A stretch of DNA of 64,000 nt from Pseudomonas sp. UBA6562 (GTDB lineage: Bacteria > Pseudomonadota > Gammaproteobacteria > Pseudomonadales > Pseudomonadaceae). The translations under genes were made by a program, and so were the position numbers. A model generated the notes under the pieces. That model saw nothing but the letters and a program-made list of their open reading frames with translations. It made no database searches and had not been told where the DNA came from. Location of the stretch: assembly GCF_002434265.1 (NCBI RefSeq), contig NZ_DJJS01000008.1, positions 1 to 64,000 on the forward strand, written 5' to 3'. Below, piece after piece: positions 35,642-45,136 of this stretch. The first letter of the stretch is position 1. Each line of letters opens with the position of its first letter.

Positions 35642-36181
35642 TTGCCCAGCAACTCCACTCGACAGACCATCGCCCGCCAATGGCGACTGCTCAAGCTGTT
35701 GCCCACCCAGCACCCCGGGACCACTTCCACCCATCTGCACCGTGCCCTTGCCGAGGCAGGCCACAGCACCAGCAAGCGCACCATCGAGCGCGACCTGAAC
35801 GAGCTGGCGGGGTTGTTTCCGCTGCGTTGCAACGACAAAGGCACGCCGTTCGGCTGGTATCTGCGGCCCGACCCTACCCTGCACGGCCACGTGCCCATCA
35901 CCCTGACCGACCGTGCACCGCATTCACGCGAAATCGAACTGTGTCTGTGGGTGGATGCCGCCCTGGCCGAGCGACTGCTCGACGCGCCCTTGGCTGACGA
36001 CATGCAACTGCGGCGCGATAGCCAGGGCGGCGCTCACGTGGCGGCCACGGTGAGCGACGAGCCCCAGCTCATGGCCTGGCTGCTGGCCCATGCCGGTTCG
36101 CTACGGATCAAGCGCCCCCATGCGCTACGCACGGCCATGCGCGAGCGTTTGCAACACGCCCTGACGTTGAACCACGCCTGA
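35642..36181 (+). CDS. WYL-family regulator lacking the WYL domain
   Basis: The gene encodes about 179 residues from TTG 35642; an in-frame GTG at 35621 and an earlier start at 35585 are possible, but the latter would run through the palindrome. The N-terminal helix-turn-helix (ARQWRLLKLLP, SKRTIERDLNELAGLFPLRCN) is followed after only about 20 residues by the C-terminal WCX domain (LWVDAALAERLLDAPL to RLQHALTL). Family members of about 320 residues have a WYL domain between them. An internal deletion or a shortened subfamily would explain this. Confidence 0.75.
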   Translation: MPSNSTRQTIARQWRLLKLLPTQHPGTTSTHLHRALAEAGHSTSKRTIERDLNELAGLFPLRCNDKGTPFGWYLRPDPTLHGHVPITLTDRAPHSREIELCLWVDAALAERLLDAPLADDMQLRRDSQGGAHVAATVSDEPQLMAWLLAHAGSLRIKRPHALRTAMRERLQHALTLNHA

Positions 36182-36358
36182 ACCCAAACCGCGCGGTCGC
36201 TGTGCAACCTGCACCACCGGTAGCGCTTCGAACCGCAAGCATTGGCTACGGTCCATAGCCAGGCGCTGTGCGGCAGCGGCTAACCCTGCGATCAGCCACC
36301 AGGCCGATTCGGGGCATGCCCGCCACAGCCAGCCCTCCAGCCGTTACAGGACCGCCCA

Positions 36359-38884
36359 ATGCCCGCCAAACCGCCCTCATCTTTCACCCCCACCGGTTTC
36401 GTCAACGTGCGCGGTGCCCGTGAGCACAATTTGAAGAACGTCGATGTGCAGATCCCCCGCGACGCCCTGGTGGTCTTCACCGGCGTATCGGGTTCGGGCA
36501 AATCGTCGCTGGCCTTTTCCACGGTGTATGCCGAAGCCCAGCGGCGCTACTTCGAGTCGGTGGCGCCCTATGCGCGGCGCCTGATCGACCAGGCCGGCGT
36601 TCCGGACGTCGACGCCATCGAAGGGCTGCCGCCGGCGGTCGCCTTGCAGCAGCAGCGCGGCACGCCCAGCGCGCGCTCGTCGGTGGGCAGCGTCACTACG
36701 CTGTCGAGTTCGATCCGCATGCTCTACTCGCGCGCCGGCCACTACCCTGACGGCCAAGCGATGCTCTACGCCGAAGACTTTTCCGCCAACACCCCACAAG
36801 GCGCCTGCCCCGAGTGCCATGGCCTGGGCCGGGTCTATGAAGTCACCGAACAGACCCTGGTGCCCGACCCTTCGCTGAGCATCCGCCAGCGCGCCGTGGC
36901 CGCCTGGCCCCCGGCCTGGCAAGGGCAGAACCTGCGTGACATTCTCGTGACCCTGGGCCATGACGTGGACATCCCTTGGCGCGACCTACCGCAGAAGACC
37001 CGCGACTGGATCCTGTTCACCGACGAAACCCCGACCGTACCAGTGTACGCGGGGCTGACCCCGGCACAGATCCGCACGGCTCTATCGCGCAAACTCGAAC
37101 CCAGCTACCAAGGCACGTTCAGCGGTGCGCGGCGCTATGTGCTGCACACCTTCATGCACTCGCAGAGCGCGCAGATGCGCCAGCGCGTGTCGCAGTTCAT
37201 GCGCCCCGGGCCGTGCCCGGCCTGCCACGGCAAGCGGCTCAAGCGCGAGGCGCTGAACGTGACCTTCGATGGCCTGGACATCGCCGAGCTGTCGCAACTG
37301 ACCCTCGACGAACTGGGCGAGGTATTACGGCGGGTCGCCGCAGGCAACGACCAGGCTTCGGACGAACCGGCCCTCTCTGCGGAAAAGCGCTTGGCCGCGC
37401 AACGCATCGCCGAAGAGCTGCTGGCCCGCCTGCAAAGCCTGCTCGACCTGGGCCTGGGCTACCTGTCGCTGGGCCGCAGCACGCCGAGCCTGTCGTCGGG
37501 CGAGCTGCAGCGCCTGCGCCTGGCGACCCAGCTCAATGCGCAGTTGTTCGGCGTCATCTATGTGCTGGACGAACCTTCGGCCGGTTTGCACCCGGCCGAC
37601 AGCGAAGCCTTGTACAGCGCCTTGCAGCGGCTCAAGGAAGCCGGCAACTCGGTGTATGTGGTCGAGCACGACGTGGAGACCATGCGTCGCGCCGATTGGC
37701 TGGTCGATGTCGGACCCGACGCCGGCGAACGGGGCGGACGTGTGCTGTATAGCGGCCCGCCGGCAGGGCTGGCCGCCATCGCCGACTCGCGCACCCGCCC
37801 CTATGTATTCGATGAACACACGCACACTGCACGCGCACCGCGCCAGCCCGAGCAATGGCTGCACCTGCAAGGCATCACCCGCAACAATCTGCACCAGGTG
37901 GACGTCGCCATACCGCTGGGCTGCTTCACCTCGGTGACCGGCATCAGCGGTTCGGGCAAATCCAGCCTGGTCAGCCAGGCGTTGCTGGAGCTGGTGGGGG
38001 CGCAACTGGGCCGCGGCCCAGCGGCGAGCGAGGGCGAAACGCCCAGCCTGGAAGACGACGCCGAGCTACCCAGCACGGGCGAAATCACCCAGGGCATCGA
38101 ACACCTCAAGCGTCTGGTGGACGTGGACCAGAAACCCATCGGCCGCACCCCACGCTCGAACCTGGCCACCTACACCGGGCTGTTCGACGCGGTGCGCAAG
38201 CTGTTCGCCAACACCGAACAGGCCAAGGCCCAAGGGTTCGACGCCGGGCGCTTTTCCTTCAACGTGGCCAAGGGTCGCTGCCCGCAGTGCGAGGGCGAGG
38301 GTTTCGTCAGCGTCGAGCTGTTGTTCATGCCCAGCGTCTACGCGCCCTGCCCGACCTGCCACGGCGCGCGTTACAACCCCGAAACGCTGGCCGTGACCTG
38401 GCAAGGCCTGAACATCGCCGACGTCCTGCAACTGACCGTGGGCCAGGCGCTGGAGGTATTCGCCGAACAAGCGGCCATCCGCCGCAGCTTGCAGGTACTG
38501 GCCGACATCGGCCTGGGCTACCTGCGCCTTGGCCAACCGGCCACGGAACTGTCGGGGGGCGAGGCGCAGCGCATCAAGCTGGCGACTGAGCTACAGCGGC
38601 AGGCGCGAGGCGCGACCTTGTACGTGCTCGACGAGCCCACCACGGGGCTGCACCCCGAAGACGTCGACCGCCTGCTGGTGCAGCTCAACCGCCTGGTCGA
38701 TGCCGGACACAGCGTGCTGGTGGTGGAACACGACATGCGCGTGGTGGCGCAGAGCGACTGGGTGATCGACATCGGCCCGGGTGCCGGAACCCAAGGCGGT
38801 CGTGTGGTTGCGACGGGTACGCCTGACGAGGTCGCGGCCTGCGAAGACAGCCGTACTGCGCGTTTTCTGGCGCAGTGCTTATAA
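36359..38884 (+). CDS. UvrA2-like excinuclease ATPase
   Basis: This 841-residue protein has two ABC modules with zinc fingers. Walker A boxes are GVSGSGKSS (about residues 41-49) and GISGSGKSS (about 527). CxxC pairs occur in CPECHGLG, CPACHGKR, CPQCEGEG and CPTCHGAR. The signature boxes are SLSSGELQRL and ELSGGEAQRI. Canonical UvrA is about 940 residues with a UvrB-binding domain after the first Walker A. That part is missing here, as in UvrA2 of Deinococcus and Pseudomonas. It could act in DNA-damage tolerance or drug resistance. AGGA ribosome site. Confidence 0.9.
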   Translation: MPAKPPSSFTPTGFVNVRGAREHNLKNVDVQIPRDALVVFTGVSGSGKSSLAFSTVYAEAQRRYFESVAPYARRLIDQAGVPDVDAIEGLPPAVALQQQRGTPSARSSVGSVTTLSSSIRMLYSRAGHYPDGQAMLYAEDFSANTPQGACPECHGLGRVYEVTEQTLVPDPSLSIRQRAVAAWPPAWQGQNLRDILVTLGHDVDIPWRDLPQKTRDWILFTDETPTVPVYAGLTPAQIRTALSRKLEPSYQGTFSGARRYVLHTFMHSQSAQMRQRVSQFMRPGPCPACHGKRLKREALNVTFDGLDIAELSQLTLDELGEVLRRVAAGNDQASDEPALSAEKRLAAQRIAEELLARLQSLLDLGLGYLSLGRSTPSLSSGELQRLRLATQLNAQLFGVIYVLDEPSAGLHPADSEALYSALQRLKEAGNSVYVVEHDVETMRRADWLVDVGPDAGERGGRVLYSGPPAGLAAIADSRTRPYVFDEHTHTARAPRQPEQWLHLQGITRNNLHQVDVAIPLGCFTSVTGISGSGKSSLVSQALLELVGAQLGRGPAASEGETPSLEDDAELPSTGEITQGIEHLKRLVDVDQKPIGRTPRSNLATYTGLFDAVRKLFANTEQAKAQGFDAGRFSFNVAKGRCPQCEGEGFVSVELLFMPSVYAPCPTCHGARYNPETLAVTWQGLNIADVLQLTVGQALEVFAEQAAIRRSLQVLADIGLGYLRLGQPATELSGGEAQRIKLATELQRQARGATLYVLDEPTTGLHPEDVDRLLVQLNRLVDAGHSVLVVEHDMRVVAQSDWVIDIGPGAGTQGGRVVATGTPDEVAACEDSRTARFLAQCL

Positions 38885-38965
38885 AAACGGTCCAGCGACG
38901 CGAGTCGAGCACAAAGGGCCGGCCACGTCAGCCATCGCCTGAGACCGGAGCATGGCGCCCCGGCC

Positions 38966-39232
38966 TCAGGCATGGATGCGGGCCACCGTATCAGCGCCTT
39001 GCCGGCGCTGCTGCTCACGCAGTTGACCGACCAGCGCCACTACATCGCGGCAGCTGTTCAAGCTGTCGATCGGTACGCCGGTGAGGGTCACGCAATCGTC
39101 GAGGGTCGTACCCTGGCCCAGGCGCAGGGTCAGGCTGACCCCATCTGGACAGGACACTTCGCAGCGATCGGGCAGGCACGCCTGCTCGATCATCTGTCGC
39201 AGTTCCAACGTTGAAACACCTATCAGAGACAT
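38966..39232 (-). CDS. DUF1652 protein
   Basis: This 88-residue protein starts MSLIGVSTLELRQMIEQACL, the DUF1652 pattern seen in small Pseudomonas proteins, and ends in a helix with VALVGQLREQQRR. The start ATG 39232 is chosen; the open frame reaches 39679 through noncoding DNA. Function unknown. It is convergent with the UvrA2-like gene. Confidence 0.75.
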   Translation of the reverse strand: MSLIGVSTLELRQMIEQACLPDRCEVSCPDGVSLTLRLGQGTTLDDCVTLTGVPIDSLNSCRDVVALVGQLREQQRRQGADTVARIHA

Positions 39233-40008
39233 GTCGCCAAACCTCGCTGTAGCCAGTGCGCCGCAGGATAGGACACCTGGGTTGGGCGCAACGTACAGCG
39301 AGCACGACGCTGCACTTGCTGAAGGTCTGGGCGCATCTGTCGCGCTAGGACCGGTCGCCACGTTGCGCGATATCGGCTTGGCCCCGCAGCACTGGCATGT
39401 GCATGAGTGCCGACAGGTGTTCGGTGCAGCTACTTCCACCATAGTGGAGGAACAGCCTTGAACCATGACCGTCTGGCCGACCAGCAAGTACGGGCGACCG
39501 GTGGTCTTCGCGCTTTCAAGATTTTCCCGCAAAAACGCTCGTTGGAGCGGCTTCAGCCGCGATGGCCGGCAGCGTCGGCCTAGTTGAGATACCGCTTTTC
39601 TTCGAGCAGATTCCCGTGGCTGAATTGGGCCGGCCTTGCCGGCCATCGCGGCTGAAGCTGCTCCAACGGAGGTAAGCACCTGACCCGATCGATCTTAGCC
39701 AGTGGGCCTGCTGCGCCAGCCTTCGCGGCTGATCCGAGCACTGAAACGGCCGCCTTCGCATGGCCGTGATTGCCCGAACGACTTGGCTATAGCCATGGAA
39801 TGTCAGAAATAGCCCGCAGCCGATGTCGGGTTCAGCAATGCGCTCTGCGCAGCGAGACAACGCGCCGTGGCGCAATGCGTCACACTAGGCGCCGTGAGCG
39901 GCGAGGTAGCCATATCGGTACCTGTCGCCACGCACCGCCAACGCACCCTCGCCGGGTGCTTCGTCACCTTCCTACCGGTTCAGCGCTGCATCGCTCGAGA
40001 TACCTGCC
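39233..40008. other. 776-base intergenic region without a gene
   Basis: No coding frame of good character is present on either strand. It contains the REP-type inverted repeat 39541-39667. I see nothing else I can support in the remaining sequence, apart from GC-rich short hairpins. Confidence 0.6.
39541..39667. repeat. REP-type inverted repeat pair
   Basis: Arms of 31 bases (39541-39571 and 39637-39667) are reverse complements with one mismatch and contain GGCTTCAGCCGCGATGGCCGG. This is a BIME-like pair of P. putida-type REP sequences. It lacks the CAGTCAGTTRAGC ends seen at other sites. Confidence 0.85.
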
Positions 40009-41481
40009 ATGCCCACCCTCAAGACCGCCCTGCGACAAGGCCGCTTCGTCTGCATCCTGGAGTTCGTGCCCAAACCCTCGGCCGCCCGCTTCGACGCACT
40101 GGCAAGCATGATGGGCCGTCGCGAGCTGTGCGGCTGGCCGATGACGGTGTCGATCGGCGACCGGGTCGGCAGCCGCCTGGACCTGTCGCCGCTCGAAGCC
40201 CATGCCAGCTTGGCGCACCCCGTGCCGACCCTGCTGCACTTTTCCGGCAAGGACCGCGAGCGCCAGGACCTGCAGGCCCAGCTCGAACGCATGGACGCCG
40301 CCGGCCTCGACCAGTTGCTGGTGCTGACCGGCGACCGCCTGCAAGGCCACGAGCCTGGCGCCCACCCGGTGCGTTACCTGGAGTCGGTCGCAGCCTTGGC
40401 CATCGTGCGCCAGGCCCGCCCGGACTGGCTGCTGGGTGCGGCGCTGAACCCGTTCAAGTACCACGAGGAAGAAGGCGGCGCGCAGTATTTCAAAGCGGCG
40501 AAGAAGCTGCGCGCCGGCGCGGACTTTCTCGACCTGCAACTGGGTTTCGACATGGCCAAGCACGTCGAAGCCTGGCAGTGGATGCAAGACCAGCCGACCC
40601 CCAAGCCGCTGATCGCCTGCCTGATCGCCGTCACCCACGGCCGCGCCAAGATGCTCCAGCACGTGGCCGGGGTCACGGTATCGGCCTCGATGCTGCGCAT
40701 GCTCGAAGCCGAGGCCGAGGTGTCCAAAACGTTCGCGCAAGGCCGCAGCCTGCGTCGCCTGGCGTTGCAGATCACACAGCTGCAACGCATCGGCTACGCC
40801 GGCGTGCATTTGTCGGGCGTGCACGAACTGGAGCAAATGACTGCTTTGGAGGCAGCCATCCAGGCCTGCCAGGCCGAGATCGACGACCAGGCCCAGTGGC
40901 AGGCGGCCTGGAACGAGGCCTGGCATATGCCCGGTGTGGCACCGGTCGACTTCCGCCCCGAGCGCGCCCACTGGGCGTTGGGGCAAGCACAGGTGAAGCC
41001 GTCGTTCAAGGAAGCGACACGGGTCCGACTGCTCTCGGCGCTCCATCATCAGGTGTTTGGCGGCACGACCCGACTGAGCCGAGCGTTCGCTTGGCTCGTG
41101 CGCCGGCCGCTGTGGCAAGGCGCGCACGGCGGGCGCTGGTTGCATCGCCTGGAACGCGCGGCGAAGCGGCCGCTGGTGGGCTGCGACACCTGCGGGCGCT
41201 GTCGCCTGGAGCAAACCCTGTACGTGTGCCCGGAGACCTGCCCCAAAGGGCTGGCCAATGGCCCGTGCGGCGGCACACGCCTTAACCGTTGCGAGTTCGG
41301 CGACCGCGAATGCATCCATAGCGTGCGCTATCGCACCGCCAAGGCGGATCGAGTTGCGGCATTGGCGAGCGAAGCGTTGATCGACTGCGTGGAGGTGGGC
41401 AGTCGGCATCGCAGCTCATGGCCTGGGTGGTTCGCGGCGAAGCCGGACTCTGCCCCTGCCCCACTACGGCACCCGGATTGA
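40009..41481 (+). CDS. Methylenetetrahydrofolate reductase-like protein with Cys-rich C-terminal domain
   Basis: This 490-residue protein has an N-terminal MTHFR-type barrel (residues about 5-290; CILEFVPKP, LLVLTGDRL, DFLDLQLGFDM). The C-terminal part holds a CDTCGRCRLEQTLYVCPETCPK cluster (split here as CDTCGRC and CPETCPKG) of the MTHFR_C domain, which probably binds zinc or an iron-sulfur cluster. Such proteins act with one-carbon and formate metabolism in other bacteria. The precise reaction in Pseudomonas is not known to me. It stands alone, with no folate gene nearby. Confidence 0.8.
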   Translation: MPTLKTALRQGRFVCILEFVPKPSAARFDALASMMGRRELCGWPMTVSIGDRVGSRLDLSPLEAHASLAHPVPTLLHFSGKDRERQDLQAQLERMDAAGLDQLLVLTGDRLQGHEPGAHPVRYLESVAALAIVRQARPDWLLGAALNPFKYHEEEGGAQYFKAAKKLRAGADFLDLQLGFDMAKHVEAWQWMQDQPTPKPLIACLIAVTHGRAKMLQHVAGVTVSASMLRMLEAEAEVSKTFAQGRSLRRLALQITQLQRIGYAGVHLSGVHELEQMTALEAAIQACQAEIDDQAQWQAAWNEAWHMPGVAPVDFRPERAHWALGQAQVKPSFKEATRVRLLSALHHQVFGGTTRLSRAFAWLVRRPLWQGAHGGRWLHRLERAAKRPLVGCDTCGRCRLEQTLYVCPETCPKGLANGPCGGTRLNRCEFGDRECIHSVRYRTAKADRVAALASEALIDCVEVGSRHRSSWPGWFAAKPDSAPAPLRHPD

Positions 41482-41556
41482 TCTGGGATGCCCCCGCTGC
41501 TGGGGGCATCGCTGCGAGGTGATCAGCGCATCAAGACAGTCACTGCAAGGCCGAAG

Positions 41557-41642
41557 GCCAGTCAGTTAAGCCGAAACCGTGTCAACTGGGGCTGCTTTGC
41601 AGCCCATCGCCGATGATCGACCTGATTGCTCAACTGGCCGGC
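41557..41642. repeat. REP element with CAGTCAGTTAAGC-type ends
   Basis: The ends GCCAGTCAGTTAAGC (41557-41571) and GCTCAACTGGCCGGC (41628-41642) are imperfect inverted copies around GGGGCTGCTTTGCAGCCC (41589-41606) and CATCGCCG. It lies between convergent genes. Confidence 0.7.
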
Positions 41643-41692
41643 ATTAGTGCACGGCCTTCTTAGGTCTCACAAAGCCATGTTCGCCAGCCCCC

Positions 41693-44080
41693 TTACCACT
41701 GGTAACTGACCGACCCGATGACACTGCGCTCGTCGCCATAACGGCACGACGTGGTGCACGACAGATAGGACGCGTTGGTCAGGTTCTGTGCCTTGGCAGC
41801 CAACTGCCAATGCTCGTCGACGTCGTAGCTGATGCGCGCGTCGAAGCGCGTATAGGCCGGAATCTTGCGGTCGGTGACGGTCGGCGTGGTGCGCGTGGTA
41901 CCGGTGTAGAGCGCACCCAAGCCGACCTTGAGTTGCGGCAAGCCGAATGCCGCAAGGCGGTAATCGGTCCACAGCGAAGCATTGTGGTACGGCACCCCTT
42001 CGAGGCGTTTGCCGACGTTGCTGACCACGTTGTCCTGCAGCACATGGGCGTCGGTGTAGCTGTAGCCGGCAGTCAGGCTGAGGTCGTCGGTGAGGTCGGT
42101 CTTGACTTCGAGTTCCAGGCCTTTGGAACGGCTCTTGCCATACTGCTCGTACTGCCCGTTGAGGGCGTCGTAGGTGATGGCATTGGTCTGCGTCAGCTGA
42201 TAGACCGCCGCACTGAGCATCGTGCCGCTGCCAGGCGGCTGGTAGCGGATGCCCACCTCGTACTGCTCGCCTTCGATGGGGTCGAACGTTTGCGCCACGC
42301 CTGGATTGGCGACATCGGCAGGCTGGAACGACTGGCTGTAGCTGACATAGGGCGCAATGCCGTTGTCGAACAGGTACAACAGGGCCACGCGGCCGGTGGG
42401 CTTGCGATCGCTGCGTGGCGTACGGCCGCCTGTGACGTAGGAGTAGTTGCGGCTCTCGGCCCAATCCTGGCGCCCGCCCAGCAGGACGACCCAGCGTTCG
42501 TCGAAGGTGATCTGGTCTTGCAGATACACACCCACCTGGCGGCTGTGGATGTCCCAGCCGGACTCCGCGGCCGTATTGTTGCCTACACCGGTGTAGGCGA
42601 AGGTGGAGAGATCAAGGCTGGGGGCCAGTTGGGCCACCGTGGCACTGATGTGGCGGTGGGTGTCATAAGTCTTGTGGTAATAGTCCATGCCGGCCAATAC
42701 GCGGTGCTGCCAGCGACCGCTGTCGAGCGTCCATTCCACGTTGTTGTCGCTGGTCCAGCCAGTGGAACGCTCTTGGCGCTCGCTGTAGCGGCGATTGAGC
42801 CGGTCGCCGCTGATGCTGAACGGCAGCAGGTAATTCCACGACACGTTGGACTGGTAATAACGCAAGGCGTGACGCAGCTTGAGGGCGTCGCTGACCTGAT
42901 GCTCGACGATGTACCCGAGTGTGTCGATGCGGCTGTTGAAATGGTCGTAGCCAGGCTCGCCGACGAAATCGTCGCGGCCGATCTTGCGCCCCGGATTGGG
43001 GCTGAACGTGGTCATGCCGTAGTTCAAGGGCGGCGTCAGCCCCGTCAGGGCCTCGGTGTGGCTGGCAAGCAGGGTGAGCGAGGTGGTGTCGTTGGGTTTC
43101 CACATCAGTGACGGCGCGATGTAGCGTTTGTCATCGCCGATGTGATCCACCTGGGTGTCGGCGTCGCGCCATAGACCGTCGAGCCGGTAGGAAAACTCGC
43201 CCTGCTCGTCCAGCGGCCCGCCGAGGTCGAACGTGTACTGCTGGCGATTGTGGCTGCCGTACTCGGCACTGACCCGGTGCAACGGCATATCCGTGGGCCG
43301 CTTGCTCACCGCATTGATCAGTCCGCCTGGCGACAACTGGCCATACAGCACCGAAGACGCCCCCTTAAGCACCTCGACACGTTCCAGCCCGAAAGGCTCG
43401 ATACCGCCGTCGTAGACGCTGGACTGCAATTTCATGCCGTCGAGCAGCATGCCCCCAGTGCCTGAACCGACGTTGAAACCGCGTAAGGTGTAGTCGTCGG
43501 CTACCCGGCTGAAGCCATTGGGCTGGCTGACGAATCCGGGGGTGTAGCCCAAGGCGTCGGCCAAGGTGTCGCTCTTGCGATCGTCCATCTCGGCACGGGT
43601 CACCACCGACACCGACTGCGGCGTCTCGATCAGCGGCGTATCGGTCTTGGTCGCGCTGGCCCCGCGCTTGGCCACATAGCCGTAGACCGGCCCGTAGGCC
43701 GATTCGCGGTCGGCACTGGCATTGATGTCCGATACGCCCAAGGTCAAGGCGTCGGTGTGCGGCTGCACCAGCAGCGCGCCATTGCCGCTGACCGACAGCG
43801 ACAGGCCGCTACCCTGCAACGCCTGCTGCGCCGCCTGCTCAGCGGTCAACTGGCCGGACACCGCGTGGGCCTGGCGCCCCCGCACGTCGTCGGGCAGAAA
43901 CGCGACCTGCCGGCCGCTGCGCTGGCCGATGGCGATCAGCGTCGTCTCCAGCGGACCTGCGGGCAGGGCATAGGCCTGGCGTGCGGAGGCGCTGGAAGCC
44001 GGGGCTGCGAAGGCGGGTGCCACGGGCGCGACGGCAATGCTGACGGCGATGGCCAGCGGGCAGAAAAACAGGGGACGCAT
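41693..44080 (-). CDS. TonB-dependent siderophore receptor with N-terminal signalling domain (FpvA/FoxA type)
   Basis: This 795-residue outer-membrane receptor has a signal peptide (residues 1-25). The STN/secretin-like signalling domain (about 40-95: LPAGPLETTLIAIGQRSGRQ) contacts FecR. The plug has PQSVSVVTRAEMDDRKSD and LERVEVLKGASSVLYGQLSP, and a beta barrel follows. It lies downstream of fecI and fecR in the same direction, so ligand binding should switch on its own synthesis. The ligand is unknown. The terminal SVSYQW ends in Trp instead of the usual Phe. Confidence 0.95.
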   Translation of the reverse strand: MRPLFFCPLAIAVSIAVAPVAPAFAAPASSASARQAYALPAGPLETTLIAIGQRSGRQVAFLPDDVRGRQAHAVSGQLTAEQAAQQALQGSGLSLSVSGNGALLVQPHTDALTLGVSDINASADRESAYGPVYGYVAKRGASATKTDTPLIETPQSVSVVTRAEMDDRKSDTLADALGYTPGFVSQPNGFSRVADDYTLRGFNVGSGTGGMLLDGMKLQSSVYDGGIEPFGLERVEVLKGASSVLYGQLSPGGLINAVSKRPTDMPLHRVSAEYGSHNRQQYTFDLGGPLDEQGEFSYRLDGLWRDADTQVDHIGDDKRYIAPSLMWKPNDTTSLTLLASHTEALTGLTPPLNYGMTTFSPNPGRKIGRDDFVGEPGYDHFNSRIDTLGYIVEHQVSDALKLRHALRYYQSNVSWNYLLPFSISGDRLNRRYSERQERSTGWTSDNNVEWTLDSGRWQHRVLAGMDYYHKTYDTHRHISATVAQLAPSLDLSTFAYTGVGNNTAAESGWDIHSRQVGVYLQDQITFDERWVVLLGGRQDWAESRNYSYVTGGRTPRSDRKPTGRVALLYLFDNGIAPYVSYSQSFQPADVANPGVAQTFDPIEGEQYEVGIRYQPPGSGTMLSAAVYQLTQTNAITYDALNGQYEQYGKSRSKGLELEVKTDLTDDLSLTAGYSYTDAHVLQDNVVSNVGKRLEGVPYHNASLWTDYRLAAFGLPQLKVGLGALYTGTTRTTPTVTDRKIPAYTRFDARISYDVDEHWQLAAKAQNLTNASYLSCTTSCRYGDERSVIGSVSYQW

Positions 44081-44194
44081 AGGTGGATGACTCTCCGGTG
44101 TCTGGACGGATCAGCTGCTAGAGCACAGCACTGCCTTCCTTGTGCGATGAGCCAACGAAAAATTAAGGGCCGGCGAATATCTTTTTCCAGCGCC

Positions 44195-45136
44195 TCAAGC
44201 CAGGGTCACGCGGGTCCACAGCCCCAGCACGCGTTCGACCCGTAGTGGCAGGAGCTCGGCGATTGCGGCCAGGGCATCGTCGCTTCGCTCGAGGCTGAAC
44301 ACGCCGGATATCTTCAACCGCCCAGCCTCGGGGCTGGCCGTAAGCACGCCGCGGCGATAGGGTCGCAGCGCTTGGATGACAGCCTCCAGGCGCAGCTCGT
44401 GCGCTTGGAGCATGCCCTGCGACCAGGCCGCCGCACTGCTTGCGCAAATGTCCAGCGGATCGATCCCGTTGGCCGTCAGGCGCACGCCCTGTCCTTGTGC
44501 GAGCAGCAGACTGGCGCCATTGAGGTGCGTTACGAGCAGCTCGCCACGCTGTGCCCATACCTGGGTCTGCTCCGCGAAACGCATCATCACGCAGCGCCCT
44601 TCGGCCATGCTCGCCATGCCCAGGCCGCAACGCAGCCGTAATGCATCGCGCCCGCTGGCGCGCACCTCGACGATTACGCCGCCCTCGAGCAACTCGATAT
44701 CGCGCCTCGCACTGTCGAAGTCCAGATTCACCGCGCTCCTGGCATTGAGCGTCAGCGAGGATCCGTCGGGCAAGGACAGCCGTTGGCGCTGGGCGGTACC
44801 GGTGCTCAGGTCAGCACGCCACCCGGCGAACTGCCAGCCAGGCTGCGTCAGACAGTAACTGCCGGCGGCCAGTGCGCCCAGCCCCAGCGCACCACGCAGC
44901 AAGGCGCGGCGGCGCACCGGCCGCTCTTGGATCAGCATGCGCCCCGACACCCCATCGACACCGGCAAAGGTAGCCTGCACCTTGCGTTGCAGAAGGTTCC
45001 AGGCCTCCTGGTGCTGAAGGTCCGCCGCCAACCAGTGCTCGAACGCCAGTTGCTGATGCGCCTCGAAGCTGCCGGAGCGCTGGGCAGCCATCCAGTCGAT
45101 GGCCTCCAACAGGGTCTTCGAGAGCGCGGAGCTCAT
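44195..45136 (-). CDS. FecR-type anti-sigma/sigma regulator
   Basis: The gene encodes 313 residues from ATG 45136 (ATGA overlap with fecI). The cytosolic N-terminal part (DUF4880; AIDWMAAQRSGSFEAHQQLAFEHWLA) holds the sigma factor. A twin-Arg-like RRRALLRGALGLGALAAG spans the membrane near residue 90. The periplasmic FecR domain follows with LPDGSSLTLNARSAVNLDFD. It transmits the receptor signal to the sigma factor. Confidence 0.95.
   Translation of the reverse strand: MSSALSKTLLEAIDWMAAQRSGSFEAHQQLAFEHWLAADLQHQEAWNLLQRKVQATFAGVDGVSGRMLIQERPVRRRALLRGALGLGALAAGSYCLTQPGWQFAGWRADLSTGTAQRQRLSLPDGSSLTLNARSAVNLDFDSARRDIELLEGGVIVEVRASGRDALRLRCGLGMASMAEGRCVMMRFAEQTQVWAQRGELLVTHLNGASLLLAQGQGVRLTANGIDPLDICASSAAAWSQGMLQAHELRLEAVIQALRPYRRGVLTASPEAGRLKISGVFSLERSDDALAAIAELLPLRVERVLGLWTRVTLA

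Noticed and set aside
36359..38884. Canonical uvrA
   Set aside because: Too short by about 100 residues and missing the UvrB-binding insert.
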